Assembly: GCA_011389885.1 (NCBI GenBank)
Contig: JAABTK010000037.1
Location: 1 to 41,278 of the forward strand
DNA length: 41,278 nucleotides
Reading direction: 5' to 3'
Source of the DNA: Gammaproteobacteria bacterium
GTDB lineage: Bacteria > Pseudomonadota > Gammaproteobacteria > Chromatiales > Chromatiaceae
In this document: positions 1 to 8,339 of the stretch, piece by piece
How the letters are laid out: each line of letters begins with the position of its first letter
How positions within the stretch are numbered: the first letter of the stretch is position 1
Notes under the pieces: model-generated
Database searches by the model: none
What the model was told of the DNA's origin: nothing
The model's input: the letters and a program-made list of their open reading frames with translations, nothing else
Translations under genes and position numbers: made by a program

Positions 1-17
1 CAGCTCAAGGCGCTCTG

Positions 18-36
18 CGCCGAGGGTGTCCGGCAA
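18..36. repeat. Window-end inverted repeat, left copy
   Basis: These 19 bases (CGCCGAGGGTGTCCGGCAA) are the exact reverse complement of the last 19 bases of the window (41260-41278). Both copies lie beside GGGACACCCATATT motifs, so the two ends carry the same dispersed repeat family in opposite orientations. The simplest reading is a contig bounded by a multi-copy genomic repeat. A mobile-element boundary is possible, but nothing else supports it. Confidence 0.8.
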
Positions 37-118
37 GAGTAACAGCAAGGTGGACACCCGCAACGACGCAACGAGGAAACGGCGAAACGGCGAAACGGCG
101 AAACGGGAACGGGCGAAA

Positions 119-511
119 TGGGGACACCCATATTCACGAAACGGGGAGGCGCGAAACGGGGAGGCGCGAAACAGGGCTCGAAACGGGGGGCTCGAAACGG
201 GTCGAAACGGGTCGAAACGGGTCGAAACGGGTCGAAACGGGTCGAAACGGGTCGAAACGGGTCGAAACGGGTCGAAACGGGTCGAAACGGGGACGGGTCG
301 AAACGCGAAATGGGGACACCCATATTCTGTTCCCACGGATGAAATGGCGAAATGGGGACACCCATATTCTGTTGAGACGAAATAGAGACGAAATGGGGAC
401 ACCCACGGGCGAAACGGGGATCGAAACGGGGACACCCATATTCTGCCCATATTCTGTTGAGACGACAGCAACGGGGACACCCAGCACCCAGCAACAGGGA
501 CACCCATATTC
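119..511 (+). repeat. Dispersed GGGACACCCATATTC motif cluster
   Basis: The motif GGGACACCCATATTC occurs at about 119-135, 311-327, 353-369, 428-442 and 497-511, with shortened forms near 394-405 and 473-482. It often follows GAAATG or GAAACG. Inverted copies occur near 41169-41181 and 41206-41220. Open frames here translate to low-complexity strings rich in GTPIF or GHPYS and have no protein-like character, so I treat the region as non-coding intergenic repeat. Confidence 0.75.
191..290 (+). repeat. 10-bp tandem array (GTCGAAACGG)
   Basis: Nine perfect head-to-tail copies of GTCGAAACGG fill 201-290, preceded by a one-base variant (CTCGAAACGG) at 191-200. Looser GAAACGG units extend on both sides. 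Perfect identity suggests recent slippage expansion, so copy number is likely to vary between strains and could be collapsed in a short-read assembly. Confidence 0.95.
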
Positions 512-840
512 CGCAATTGATCCCTTTACACCCTTTGCGTTCCTTCTTCGCGCCCTTTGCGTTATACAGCCCCCAAGCCGCGGAATTCGCTGAGACATGC
601 GGCGAGGATTGAATCCAATAACCATTCCGCGAAATTCCGCGTATTCCGCGGCAAAAATCCACCGACCGAACGAAGCCTCCCCGCCAAGGCATCAACCTCC
701 AAAGCCCCCCCCGACGGGTGATGGGCAAGCCGATGGGCCGGGGCCTGGGGGCGGCGGCGGCCTGTTGCGGCTTGAACCTGGCCCCTTAACCCCCAAATCC
801 CCTCCGTGTATAGCCGCAATTCGATTGCAAGAGGGGATTT
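512..840. other. Intergenic, degenerate repeats, no gene seen
   Basis: This stretch holds a degenerate repeat of the CCCTTTGCGTTCC...CGCGCCCTTTGCGTTATA type (about 524-565). An inverted relative lies near 41007-41031 and looser relatives near 3894-3940 and 5222-5300. A cluster of ATTCCGCG words follows at 624-652. Frames across it on both strands are compositionally implausible. The end holds the ribosome binding site of the next gene (GAGGGG at 831-836). Confidence 0.6.
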
Positions 841-1935
841 ATGAGCGAACGCTTTTTGCGCCGGGCGATTTTGGCCTTTCTGGTGCTGATGGCCGTCTGG
901 GTGGGGTACGACTACGTCCGGCTGATGCTGTTCACCCAGGAGGCGCCGCGGGTGGTGACCCCGCGCGGGGCCTTGGCGGACAGCGAGCAAACGGCGATCC
1001 AGTTGTTCGAGGAAGCAGCCCCTTCCACGGTGTTCGTGACCACCCTGGAGCGCGGGGATTGGAGCCGGTTTTGGCAGTCGCCGGCCAAGATGGGCATGGG
1101 TTCCGGCTTCGTGTGGGACCAAGCGGGGCATATCGTCACCAATTTCCATGTGATCGATAACGCCGATAGCATCAGCGTACGCTTCGGCCCGGACGAGAAG
1201 CACAATGCGGTCATCGTGGGCGCGGCGCCGGAGTATGATTTGGCGGTGTTGCGGCTCACCGGCGGCCCCCATCGCAGCTTTGCGCCCTTGCCGGTGGGCG
1301 CCAGCCAAGACCTGCAAGTGGGGCAAACGGTGTTTGCCATCGGCAACCCCTTCGGCCTGTCACGCACCCTGACTCAGGGCATTGTCAGCGCGCTGGAGCG
1401 GCGCCTGCCCACCCGCGGCGGGCGCGAGATCCGCGGCATGATCCAAACCGATGCGGCGATCAATCCCGGCAACTCCGGCGGCCCGCTGCTGGATTCGGCC
1501 GGGCGCTTGGTGGGCGTGAATACCGCGATTGTCTCCGATTCCGGGGCCTTTTCCGGCGTGGGCTTCGCGGTGCCCATCGACGTGGTGAATCGGGTGGTCC
1601 CGCGCATCATCAGCCACGGCCGCATGCCGCGGGCGGGCATCGGCATCAGCGCCTTGGGCGAGGAGTTTACCGCGCATTTGGACCTTAACGGCGTGGTGGT
1701 GGCCGACGTGCTGCCGGGCCTGCCGGCGGATCGGGCGGGGCTGCGCGGGGTGGATCGCCGCAACGGCCTGCTCGGGGATGTGATCACCCATGTGAACGGT
1801 AAACGGGTGAGTTCCGTGTCCGACCTGGCGGCGGCGTTAGAGACCATCGGCGTGGGCGAGCAGGCCCGGCTCCGCCTGCGGCGCGACGGGCGGGCTATAG
1901 AGGTGATGGTGAAGGTGGTGGATATCGGGGATTAG
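841..1935 (+). CDS. Membrane-anchored DegS/HtrA-type serine protease
   Basis: This encodes a 364-residue trypsin-fold periplasmic protease of the HtrA family with one PDZ domain, the DegS/AlgW architecture. A single uncleaved transmembrane anchor lies at residues 8-29. The catalytic triad is visible as His103 (TNFHVID), Asp133 (EYDLAVL) and Ser212 (NPGNSGGPLL). The PDZ domain spans about 265-360 and includes GLPADRAGL. DegS-type enzymes sense misfolded outer-membrane proteins and start cleavage of an anti-sigma factor. That role is inferred from the architecture, since no rseA or rpoE homologue is in the window. The ATG start has a good ribosome binding site (GAGGGG, 4 bases upstream). The gene appears monocistronic, with a small hairpin at its stop codon. 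A DegQ-like quality-control role is the alternative; the single PDZ domain plus membrane anchor favours DegS. Confidence 0.92.
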   Translation: MSERFLRRAILAFLVLMAVWVGYDYVRLMLFTQEAPRVVTPRGALADSEQTAIQLFEEAAPSTVFVTTLERGDWSRFWQSPAKMGMGSGFVWDQAGHIVTNFHVIDNADSISVRFGPDEKHNAVIVGAAPEYDLAVLRLTGGPHRSFAPLPVGASQDLQVGQTVFAIGNPFGLSRTLTQGIVSALERRLPTRGGREIRGMIQTDAAINPGNSGGPLLDSAGRLVGVNTAIVSDSGAFSGVGFAVPIDVVNRVVPRIISHGRMPRAGIGISALGEEFTAHLDLNGVVVADVLPGLPADRAGLRGVDRRNGLLGDVITHVNGKRVSSVSDLAAALETIGVGEQARLRLRRDGRAIEVMVKVVDIGD

Positions 1936-1950
1936 TGCGTTTTCCGCACT
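1934..1950 (+). terminator. Short hairpin at the protease stop codon
   Basis: AGTGCG (1934-1939) and CGCACT (1945-1950) form a perfect 6-bp stem around a TTTTC loop, starting inside the TAG stop codon. There is no T-tract afterwards, so it is at best a weak or Rho-assisted terminator. Confidence 0.35.
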
Positions 1951-1977
1951 ACAACCATTCGGTAACAATTCGCGGTC

Positions 1978-2065
1978 TATAATGCGCGGTTTGCCGGCAG
2001 GGGACCGCGGCTGGCTAGCGGCGGTTCCCGCCCGGGCGAAAGGGGTGCGGCCCTTCGAAGGCCGC
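1978..2065 (+). promoter_or_regulatory. Possible promoter and structured leader of the phosphate permease
   Basis: A perfect TATAAT lies at 1978-1983, but no good -35 hexamer is seen at the correct distance. The GC-rich leader of about 160 bases contains a hairpin, GCGGCC (2047-2052) and GGCCGC (2060-2065) around CTTCGAA. No Pho box repeat was recognised. The -10 match alone is weak evidence. Confidence 0.35.
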
Positions 2066-2146
2066 TCTCCGCTGCGGTTGTGCGGTTTTGACGTTGGTTG
2101 ACCGAATTGCTCCGCAGTCCATGACCAAGGGTGTTGCGCCGAATTG

Positions 2147-3691
2147 ATGTCACGATTTTTACCCCAATCCCGGAATGTCCGTTTGTTGCTGACCTTGGTT
2201 TTCGTCGGGGTCACCCTGGGCCTCGCCTTCGTGTTCGATGGCGGGCTGACGCCGGTGATGGTGTTGGCGGCGCTGGCCGGCGGCTACATGGCCTTGAGCG
2301 TAGGGGCCAACGATACCGCCAACAACGTGGGTCCGCTGGTGGGCGGCGGGGCCTTGGGCCTGACCGGCGGGCTGTTGCTGGCGGCGGGCCTGGAGGCCCT
2401 GGGGGCCTTGGTTGCGGGCGGCGACGTGGCGGCCACCGTCCAAGGCGGCATTATTGAAATCGAGCGCCTGCCGAACGACCAGGCGTTGGTGCTGGTGATG
2501 GTCTCCGCGCTGCTCGCGGGTGGGATTTGGTTGCACACGGCCACCTACCTCAAGGCCCCGGTATCCACCACCCACTCCATCGTCGGCGGTCTGCTGGGGG
2601 CCGGGATCGCGGCCGCGGGCTGGGGCGTTGCGCACTGGGAGCGCCTGGGTCCGATCATATTGAGCTGGTTTCTGGCCCCCTTGCTCGGCGGGTTGATCGC
2701 CGCGGGCTTTCTGTACCTCATCAAACGCACCATCGATTTTCAGCCGGATCGCCGCCAGGCCGCCCAGCGCATGGCGCCGGTGCTGGTGGCGTTAATGGCC
2801 TGGGCCTTCACCGCCTTTCTGTTGGTCACCGGCCTGCGTCGGGTCTGGCAGATCCCCCTCGGCAGCGCATTGTTGGCGGGGGCTGCGGTTGGGTTGGTCG
2901 CGTATTTTTTGCTGCGCCCGCTGGTCGCCCGCCAGGCCGAGCGGGCGGACCCGGGCAAGGCGGGCGTGGATCGTCTATTCCGCCTGCCGCTGATCCTGGC
3001 CGCCGGGCTGCTCAGCTTCGCCCACGGCGCCAACGACGTGGCCAACGTGGCCGGGCCGCTGGCGGCCATTTGCGGCGCGCTCTGCGGCGCCGGGGTGACG
3101 CACCAGACCGTGCTGCCGGCATGGGTTATGCTAGTGGGCGGGCTGGGCATCGCCCTCGGCGTGCTCCTCTACGGCGGGCGTTTGGTGCGCGTGTTGGGCT
3201 CGGAGATCACCGAACTTAACCCCGCACGCGCCTTTTGCATTCTAATGGCCACAGCCACCACCGTGCTGTTGGCCACCCAGCTCAAACTGCCGGTAAGCAC
3301 CACGCACATCGCGGTGGGGGCGGTGTTCGGGGTAGGGTTTTTGCGGGAATTCCTGAAAACCAGTTACGGACGCATGATCGAAGAGATTCGCCTGCGCCAC
3401 GCCGGCTGGGATGCGGCGAGCGTGGCGCGCTATTTGGAACGATTCGAGGCCGCCCCTATCGACGACAAGGCCGCGATGCTGCGCGAACTCAAGGAGCAAT
3501 CGCCGGAGGTCGAGCTGGCCAAGCGCGAACGCAAGGGCTTGCGGGCGCTCTATCACCAGGACCTGGTGAAGCGCTCGGCGGTGCTCTGGATCGTCACCGC
3601 CTGGGTGGTCACGGTGCCGCTGGCGGGACTGGCGGCGGCGGCGATATACCGCCTGTTGGATTGGGCCGCGCCCCTGGGGCTGATGGGGTAA
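2147..3691 (+). CDS. PiT-family inorganic phosphate permease
   Basis: This is a polytopic inner-membrane protein of about 514 residues in the PiT family (Pfam PHO4), which couples phosphate or metal-phosphate uptake to a cation gradient. The family signature appears twice, as expected for the inverted-repeat fold: GANDTANNVGP near residues 54-64 and HGANDVANVAGP near 292-303. Each is followed by a PVSTTH motif (near 141 and 383). Around ten or more hydrophobic segments are visible. A charged soluble loop (about 405-475) precedes the last membrane span. Overlapping TTG (2144) and ATG (2147) starts are possible; ATG is preferred, though the ribosome binding site is weak. No phoU-like gene is adjacent, so phosphate is assigned from the family alone. 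Confidence 0.93.
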   Translation: MSRFLPQSRNVRLLLTLVFVGVTLGLAFVFDGGLTPVMVLAALAGGYMALSVGANDTANNVGPLVGGGALGLTGGLLLAAGLEALGALVAGGDVAATVQGGIIEIERLPNDQALVLVMVSALLAGGIWLHTATYLKAPVSTTHSIVGGLLGAGIAAAGWGVAHWERLGPIILSWFLAPLLGGLIAAGFLYLIKRTIDFQPDRRQAAQRMAPVLVALMAWAFTAFLLVTGLRRVWQIPLGSALLAGAAVGLVAYFLLRPLVARQAERADPGKAGVDRLFRLPLILAAGLLSFAHGANDVANVAGPLAAICGALCGAGVTHQTVLPAWVMLVGGLGIALGVLLYGGRLVRVLGSEITELNPARAFCILMATATTVLLATQLKLPVSTTHIAVGAVFGVGFLREFLKTSYGRMIEEIRLRHAGWDAASVARYLERFEAAPIDDKAAMLRELKEQSPEVELAKRERKGLRALYHQDLVKRSAVLWIVTAWVVTVPLAGLAAAAIYRLLDWAAPLGLMG

Positions 3692-4433
3692 TCGAGCGCA
3701 GGCCTGAGCGCTCTCCCGCCGGGGGGCGGGCTGCGGCGGCGGGATGGCGCGTCGTCCCCTACCGAGTACCGCCTCGGAACGCAGGGCGCACCAAAGACCG
3801 CACAGCCCAAGGGCTGTACTCCAGGCGGCTAGGCCAGGCGGGCGCGGCGGGCAGGCATCCCCGCCCTGGAACGCGGGGAGGGTCAAGCCGGAATTCCTCT
3901 GCGCTCTCTGCGGTCCTCGGTACCCTCTGCGTTCCTAAATGGCGTTGTTTCCGTTATTTGTGCGCAGCCGTACTAGCCGCCCTGGTCCGGGCGCGATATC
4001 GGCCGGAGCCATAACGGCCGCGCTTTTTGCCCCGCCCAGCGACGCGTTCTTGGCCCGCCGGCGGCAGCGAAGGCCCGATGGCGGATCAAAAAAACCGGCA
4101 TGCGGATCAACAAAGCCCTTGCAATAATCGCTCGCTAATGGGAGGATGCGGGGGTGCATTGCAGACATCAAATCTTCCTCGGCCCGCCTCGCTGTGCGAG
4201 CGCCTGCCGGCCTCCCTTTTCGGTCCGCCGCCTTGACTAGCGGTCGCCGTATCCTGAAACAGTGCGTTTATCACCGCGCTCTGCGACCCCGACAGGGGGT
4301 TGGAGTCGCTCCCATAGCCGACTTTGTCTTCTCGATATTTCGGCCCGCCGCTCGCTGCTGCGGACGGCTCTCACGCTCTGCATTCGATCACCGAATGCTG
4401 TTCTTCGATTCCAAATCCAAAAAGGATCAACAC
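3692..4433. other. Intergenic region before the sulfur-globule-like gene
   Basis: These 742 bases separate the permease from the sulfur-globule-like gene. A degenerate CTCTGCG...GTTCC repeat lies at about 3894-3940. Short open frames, including one in phase with the next gene from 4146, have no recognisable protein character. The real start downstream is set by a signal peptide at 4434. An unmapped promoter for that gene probably lies in the last 200 bases. Confidence 0.5.
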
Positions 4434-4868
4434 ATGAAGCAGATCATCAAAAGCGCCGGTATCGCGGCCATCTTCGCCCTTGCGCCTTTCTCCATGGCCC
4501 AGGCCTGGTGGGGCGGCCCCGGCGGCGCCAGCAACGATTGGATGGGTGACGGCTACGGCGACTTTAACATGGGCTTCTCCGGTCGCGGCAGCGGCACCGG
4601 CACCGGCTATGGCCGCAACTACGGTTATGGCGGCTATCCCTACGGCGGCGGTTATGGCGCACCTTACGGCGGCGGTTATGGCGCACCCTACGGCGGCGGT
4701 TATGGCGCCCCTTATGGCGGCGCGCCCTACGGCGGCGGCTATGGCGCACCTTACGGCGGCGCACCCTACGGCGGCATGCCCCCCCAAGGCGGCATGCCCC
4801 CCCAAGGCGGCATGCCCCCCCGTGGCGGCATGAATCAGGGCAATGCCCCGCAGTCTGGCGGTAAATAA
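4434..4868 (+). CDS. Sulfur-globule-protein-like secreted Gly/Tyr/Pro repeat protein
   Basis: This encodes 144 residues. A clear Sec signal peptide ends with an AQA site near residue 23, followed by WWGGPGG. The mature chain is almost entirely Gly, Tyr, Pro and Ala: repeats of GGGYGAPY in the middle, then repeated GGMPPQ units near the C-terminus. This composition, signal and the start of the mature part resemble the structural envelope proteins of periplasmic sulfur globules in Chromatiaceae (SgpA/B/C type), which coat stored elemental sulfur. The ATG has an AAAGGA-like ribosome binding site about 10 bases upstream. An in-frame open extension to 4146 is discounted because it would bury the signal peptide. 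The alternative is an unrelated low-complexity envelope protein. An ideal terminator follows, which suits a highly expressed monocistronic gene. Confidence 0.75.
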   Translation: MKQIIKSAGIAAIFALAPFSMAQAWWGGPGGASNDWMGDGYGDFNMGFSGRGSGTGTGYGRNYGYGGYPYGGGYGAPYGGGYGAPYGGGYGAPYGGAPYGGGYGAPYGGAPYGGMPPQGGMPPQGGMPPRGGMNQGNAPQSGGK

Positions 4869-4921
4869 GGCCTAGGCCTTACGCTCAATTCGGGTCGCTG
4901 CGCGAAGCGCTCGACCCGGAG

Positions 4922-4953
4922 AAAAAACGGCCGATTTTATCGGCCGTTTTTTT
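4922..4953 (+). terminator. Strong intrinsic terminator after the sulfur-globule-like gene
   Basis: CGGCCGAT (4928-4935) pairs perfectly with ATCGGCCG (4939-4946) around a TTT loop. Six A bases precede it and seven T bases follow (4947-4953). The A-tract and T-tract make it potentially bidirectional. Confidence 0.93.
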
Positions 4954-5425
4954 GTGCCGCACCAGTGAGCGGCCCGATTCGTGCGATAATTCGTCCGGCG
5001 AATCACCGTTTTGCGCGCTCCATACCGGACTAAATTCCGGGCTCCGAGCGGTTGCCGGACTAACGGCCATGAGAAGGGCGGCAACACCCCGAAAATCAAA
5101 CAGTCCCGCCTGTGGCAACGGCTGGCAGCTGCGATGACGGGCTTCGATCAAGCCCCTTAGTCGCGGTTTCAAACCGTTCCCACCGCCTAGTACGACCGCC
5201 CGCAACTATCGGAAACAACGCTCTTTAGGAACGCGGAGGGCGCGGAGGAATCCTTGCTTGTCTGCGCCCTCTGCGGTTCTTCGTGTGCTGTGCGTTTCGA
5301 GGGCGCCTGGGTTGTTTCCGATACTGAGGCGCCGGGCGCTTGTCTGCAAGCAGTTATGGGATTCTGCATTGGTCCAAGCTATTGTATCCTTGTCACTATC
5401 TTCTCAGCCCTAAGGAACCCCGGCC
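4954..5425. other. Intergenic region before the T6SS block
   Basis: No convincing gene was seen. A degenerate repeat of the GAACGCGGAGGGCGCGGAGG / CTGCGCCCTCTGCGGTTC type occupies about 5226-5282 and is related to repeats near 540, 3900 and 41015. The main T6SS promoter should lie between this repeat and 5425. A TATCCT word at 5385-5390 has no matching -35 element, so no promoter is called. Confidence 0.45.
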
Positions 5426-8179
5426 ATGAGTGTCGAGCTGCAACCCCTGATCACCAAGCTGAACCCCACCTGCCGCCGTTGTTTTGAAAAAGCCGCGGAC
5501 TTGTGCGTAAGGCACACCAATTACAACGTAGAGATCGAGCACCTGCTAACCCAGCTCATCGATATGCCGGACAGTGAATTCGTCTCGGTGTTGCGGTGCT
5601 ATGACATTCCCCTGTCGGATGTACGGGCGGAACTGGCGCTGGCGGTGGAGAAGCTGAAGCGCGGGAACGCCCGCACGCCGGCCATGTCGCCCTTCATTCT
5701 GGCGTTGTTGAGGGAGGCCTGGCTGGTGTCCTCGATTCGGCTCGGCAGTTCGCTGATCCGCTCCGGGGCCTTGGCCTTGGCCCTGATCGATCAGGACAAT
5801 ATTCGCGGCTCGATCTTCGAGAGCATGCCGTCCCTGCAGCGGATCCCCCGGGAGCGATTGCGGGTCGATCTCAAGGATCTGGTCAGGGGGTCCGGCGAGG
5901 CCGGGGAGTCGCCGCCATTGGAAAAGGCCGCCGCCGGCAATGAAGACGGCGCGGCCACCCCCTCGCGCAGCGAGACCCCGGCCTTGGATCAATACACCAT
6001 CGATCTGGTGGAGGAGGCGCGGGCGAACCGAATCGACCCCATCGAGGGCCGGGACACGGAGATCGGTCAGCTGATCGATATCCTCACCCGTCGGCGCCAG
6101 AACAACCCCATTCTCACCGGCGATGCCGGTGTGGGCAAGACGGCCGTGGTGGAGGGCCTGGCCCTGCGCATCCTCAACCACGATGTGCCGCCGCCGCTGC
6201 GCAATGTGCAGTTAAAGAGCCTGGATATGGGGCTGTTGCAGGCGGGGACCGGGCTTCGGGGCGAGTTCGAGGAGCGGCTCAAATCCGTGATCAACGAGGT
6301 CAAGCACTCCCCGCAGCCGATCATCCTCTTCATCGACGAGGCCCATACCCTGGTCGGGGCCGGGGCGCAGGCCGGGCAGGGGGACGCGGCCAACCTGCTC
6401 AAACCCGCCCTGGCGCGCGGCGAACTGCGCACCATCGCGGCCACCACCTGGTCCGAATACAAGGCGCATTTCGAGAAGGACCCGGCGCTTACGCGTCGCT
6501 TTCAAGTGGTCAAGGTGGAAGAGCCCGACGAAGACAACGGCGTGGTGATGGTGCGCAGCGTCGCGCCCAATCTGGAGCGCCATCACCGGGTGCGCATCCT
6601 AGACGAGGCGGTGCGCGAGGCGGTGCGCCTGTCCCATCGCTATATCTCCGGGCGGCAATTGCCGGATAAGGCGATTAGCGCACTGGATACGGCCTGCGCC
6701 CGCGTGACGGTTAGCCAAAACAGCACGCCGCCGGTGTTAGAGGCGGCGATTAAGCGTGACCGACGCCTGCGGGAGGAGCAGCGGATCCTGGAGCGTGAGC
6801 GCTCCACAGGCGCGGACCACGACGAACGCCTGGGAGAGATCCAGCAGGAGCTTAAAGAGCTGGAGGGGCTCAGCGCCGAGTTGGACCGGCGCTGGAAGGA
6901 CGAGCTGGGGGCGATTAAAGAGATCCGGCGTCTGGAGGAAGGCCTGGAGGAGAGGCGGGCGGCCAAACAACCGCCGGCGGAACAAGAGCTTGCGGATTTG
7001 CGGTCAGAGCTGGACGCGCGAAAGGCCGAGCTTGCAGACCTCCAGGGGGAAGACCCCATACTCTCCATTTGGGTGGACGCCAGCGTGGTGGCCAAGGTGG
7101 TCTCCAACTGGACCGGCATCCCGGTGGGTAAGATGCTGCGCGATGAAATGAATCTGATCCTGCGGCTGAAAGAGGAAATGGAGGCCTCCATCATCGGTCA
7201 GCCGCATGCCCTGACCGCGGTGGCCCGGCGCATTCAGACCTATCATGCCAACCTCGACGACCCCAACCGACCCGTGGGCGTGTTTTTGCTGGTCGGACCC
7301 AGCGGCGTGGGCAAGACGGAAACCGCCATCACCCTGGCGGACCTGCTGTACGGCGGCGAGCACAACATGATCACCGTCAATATGTCGGAATATCAGGAGG
7401 CCCATACGGTCTCCTCGCTCAAGGGCGCCCCGCCCGGCTATGTGGGGTACGGCAAAGGGGGCGTGCTGACCGAGGCGGTCCGGCGCAACCCCTACAGCGT
7501 GGTGCTGCTAGACGAGGTGGAGAAGGCCCACCCCGATGTGTTAGAACTCTTTTATCAGGTCTTCGACAAGGGCACCCTGGAGGATGGGGAGGGCGTGCTG
7601 GTGGACTTCCGCAACACCCTGATCCTGCTCACTTCCAACGTGGGTTCGGAGATCACCAGCGATCTGTTCGAGCGTTTTTATCCCGAAGAACCGCCCTTGG
7701 AGGAGTTGCAACGGGAGCTGCGGGGGGAACTGACCCGGCATTTCAGCCCCGCGTTCCTCGGGCGGTTGGTGGTGGTGCCGTATTTTCCGCTCGGGGATGT
7801 GGAGCTGTACCGAATCGTTCAGTTGAAGCTCGGTAAGATTCAAAGACGTTTCCTGGAGAACCACAAGGCCCGGCTGACCTATGACGAGAGCCTGATCATG
7901 CAGGTGGTGATGCGTTGCAACGAGGCCCAAAGCGGGGCGCGCAATATCGATCACATCCTCACCGACACCCTGTTGCCCGCGCTCTCGGTGGAGATCTTAA
8001 AGCGCGTCGTGGATAATCGGGGGTTTTCGGCGATCCAGGTGAGTTTCGACCCCGAGGGCGGCGTGCAGGCCGAATTGTCAGATCGCCCGGCGGCAGGGGG
8101 CGCGCGCGCGGAGGTTGTCGAGGGCGGTGCGCCGGACGAGGAGGATCTGGATCGGCTGACGGATCGGCTCAAGTCCTGA
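5426..8179 (+). CDS. clpV: T6SS sheath-recycling ATPase ClpV (TssH)
   Basis: This is a 917-residue Hsp100/ClpB-type AAA+ ATPase that would disassemble contracted TssB-TssC sheaths in the cytoplasm. An N-terminal Clp-repeat domain covers about residues 1-150. The first AAA+ module has Walker A GDAGVGKT (232-239) and Walker B LFIDEAHTL near 301. A ClpB-like coiled-coil middle domain lies at about 430-550. The second module has Walker A GPSGVGKT (near 624) and LLDEVEKAH. The tail after about 880 is acidic and not conserved. The T6SS context, rather than a stand-alone chaperone locus, identifies it as ClpV. The ATG at 5426 has an AAGGA ribosome binding site about 9 bases upstream. It is the first gene of the block, with 160 bases before the next gene. 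Confidence 0.95.
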   Translation: MSVELQPLITKLNPTCRRCFEKAADLCVRHTNYNVEIEHLLTQLIDMPDSEFVSVLRCYDIPLSDVRAELALAVEKLKRGNARTPAMSPFILALLREAWLVSSIRLGSSLIRSGALALALIDQDNIRGSIFESMPSLQRIPRERLRVDLKDLVRGSGEAGESPPLEKAAAGNEDGAATPSRSETPALDQYTIDLVEEARANRIDPIEGRDTEIGQLIDILTRRRQNNPILTGDAGVGKTAVVEGLALRILNHDVPPPLRNVQLKSLDMGLLQAGTGLRGEFEERLKSVINEVKHSPQPIILFIDEAHTLVGAGAQAGQGDAANLLKPALARGELRTIAATTWSEYKAHFEKDPALTRRFQVVKVEEPDEDNGVVMVRSVAPNLERHHRVRILDEAVREAVRLSHRYISGRQLPDKAISALDTACARVTVSQNSTPPVLEAAIKRDRRLREEQRILERERSTGADHDERLGEIQQELKELEGLSAELDRRWKDELGAIKEIRRLEEGLEERRAAKQPPAEQELADLRSELDARKAELADLQGEDPILSIWVDASVVAKVVSNWTGIPVGKMLRDEMNLILRLKEEMEASIIGQPHALTAVARRIQTYHANLDDPNRPVGVFLLVGPSGVGKTETAITLADLLYGGEHNMITVNMSEYQEAHTVSSLKGAPPGYVGYGKGGVLTEAVRRNPYSVVLLDEVEKAHPDVLELFYQVFDKGTLEDGEGVLVDFRNTLILLTSNVGSEITSDLFERFYPEEPPLEELQRELRGELTRHFSPAFLGRLVVVPYFPLGDVELYRIVQLKLGKIQRRFLENHKARLTYDESLIMQVVMRCNEAQSGARNIDHILTDTLLPALSVEILKRVVDNRGFSAIQVSFDPEGGVQAELSDRPAAGGARAEVVEGGAPDEEDLDRLTDRLKS

Positions 8180-8339
8180 GAGACTGCCCGAGAATGGAAG
8201 AACCCGCTTGGCGGGTCGGGGATTGGCCGTTATCATCAGGCCCCGATATCCAATAAGGCGATTGGCGAAGACAATACACCGAATCGCGCAGGATGTTCAG
8301 AAATAGCCTAAGCCCAAACAAGAGCCCAGGAATCCGCCT

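Noticed and set aside
26-625. Overlapping open frames on both strands across the left repeat field
   Set aside because: They translate tandem and dispersed DNA repeats into strings such as GSKRVET and WGHPYS; no protein-like composition, ribosome binding site or homology is apparent.
1984-2146. tRNA or riboswitch in the GC-rich leader of the phosphate permease
   Set aside because: No cloverleaf, T-loop consensus or known aptamer core could be recognised; only a short hairpin is visible.
4146-4433. N-terminal extension of the sulfur-globule-like protein from 4146
   Set aside because: It would place about 96 unrelated residues before a perfect signal peptide; ATG 4434 has its own ribosome binding site.
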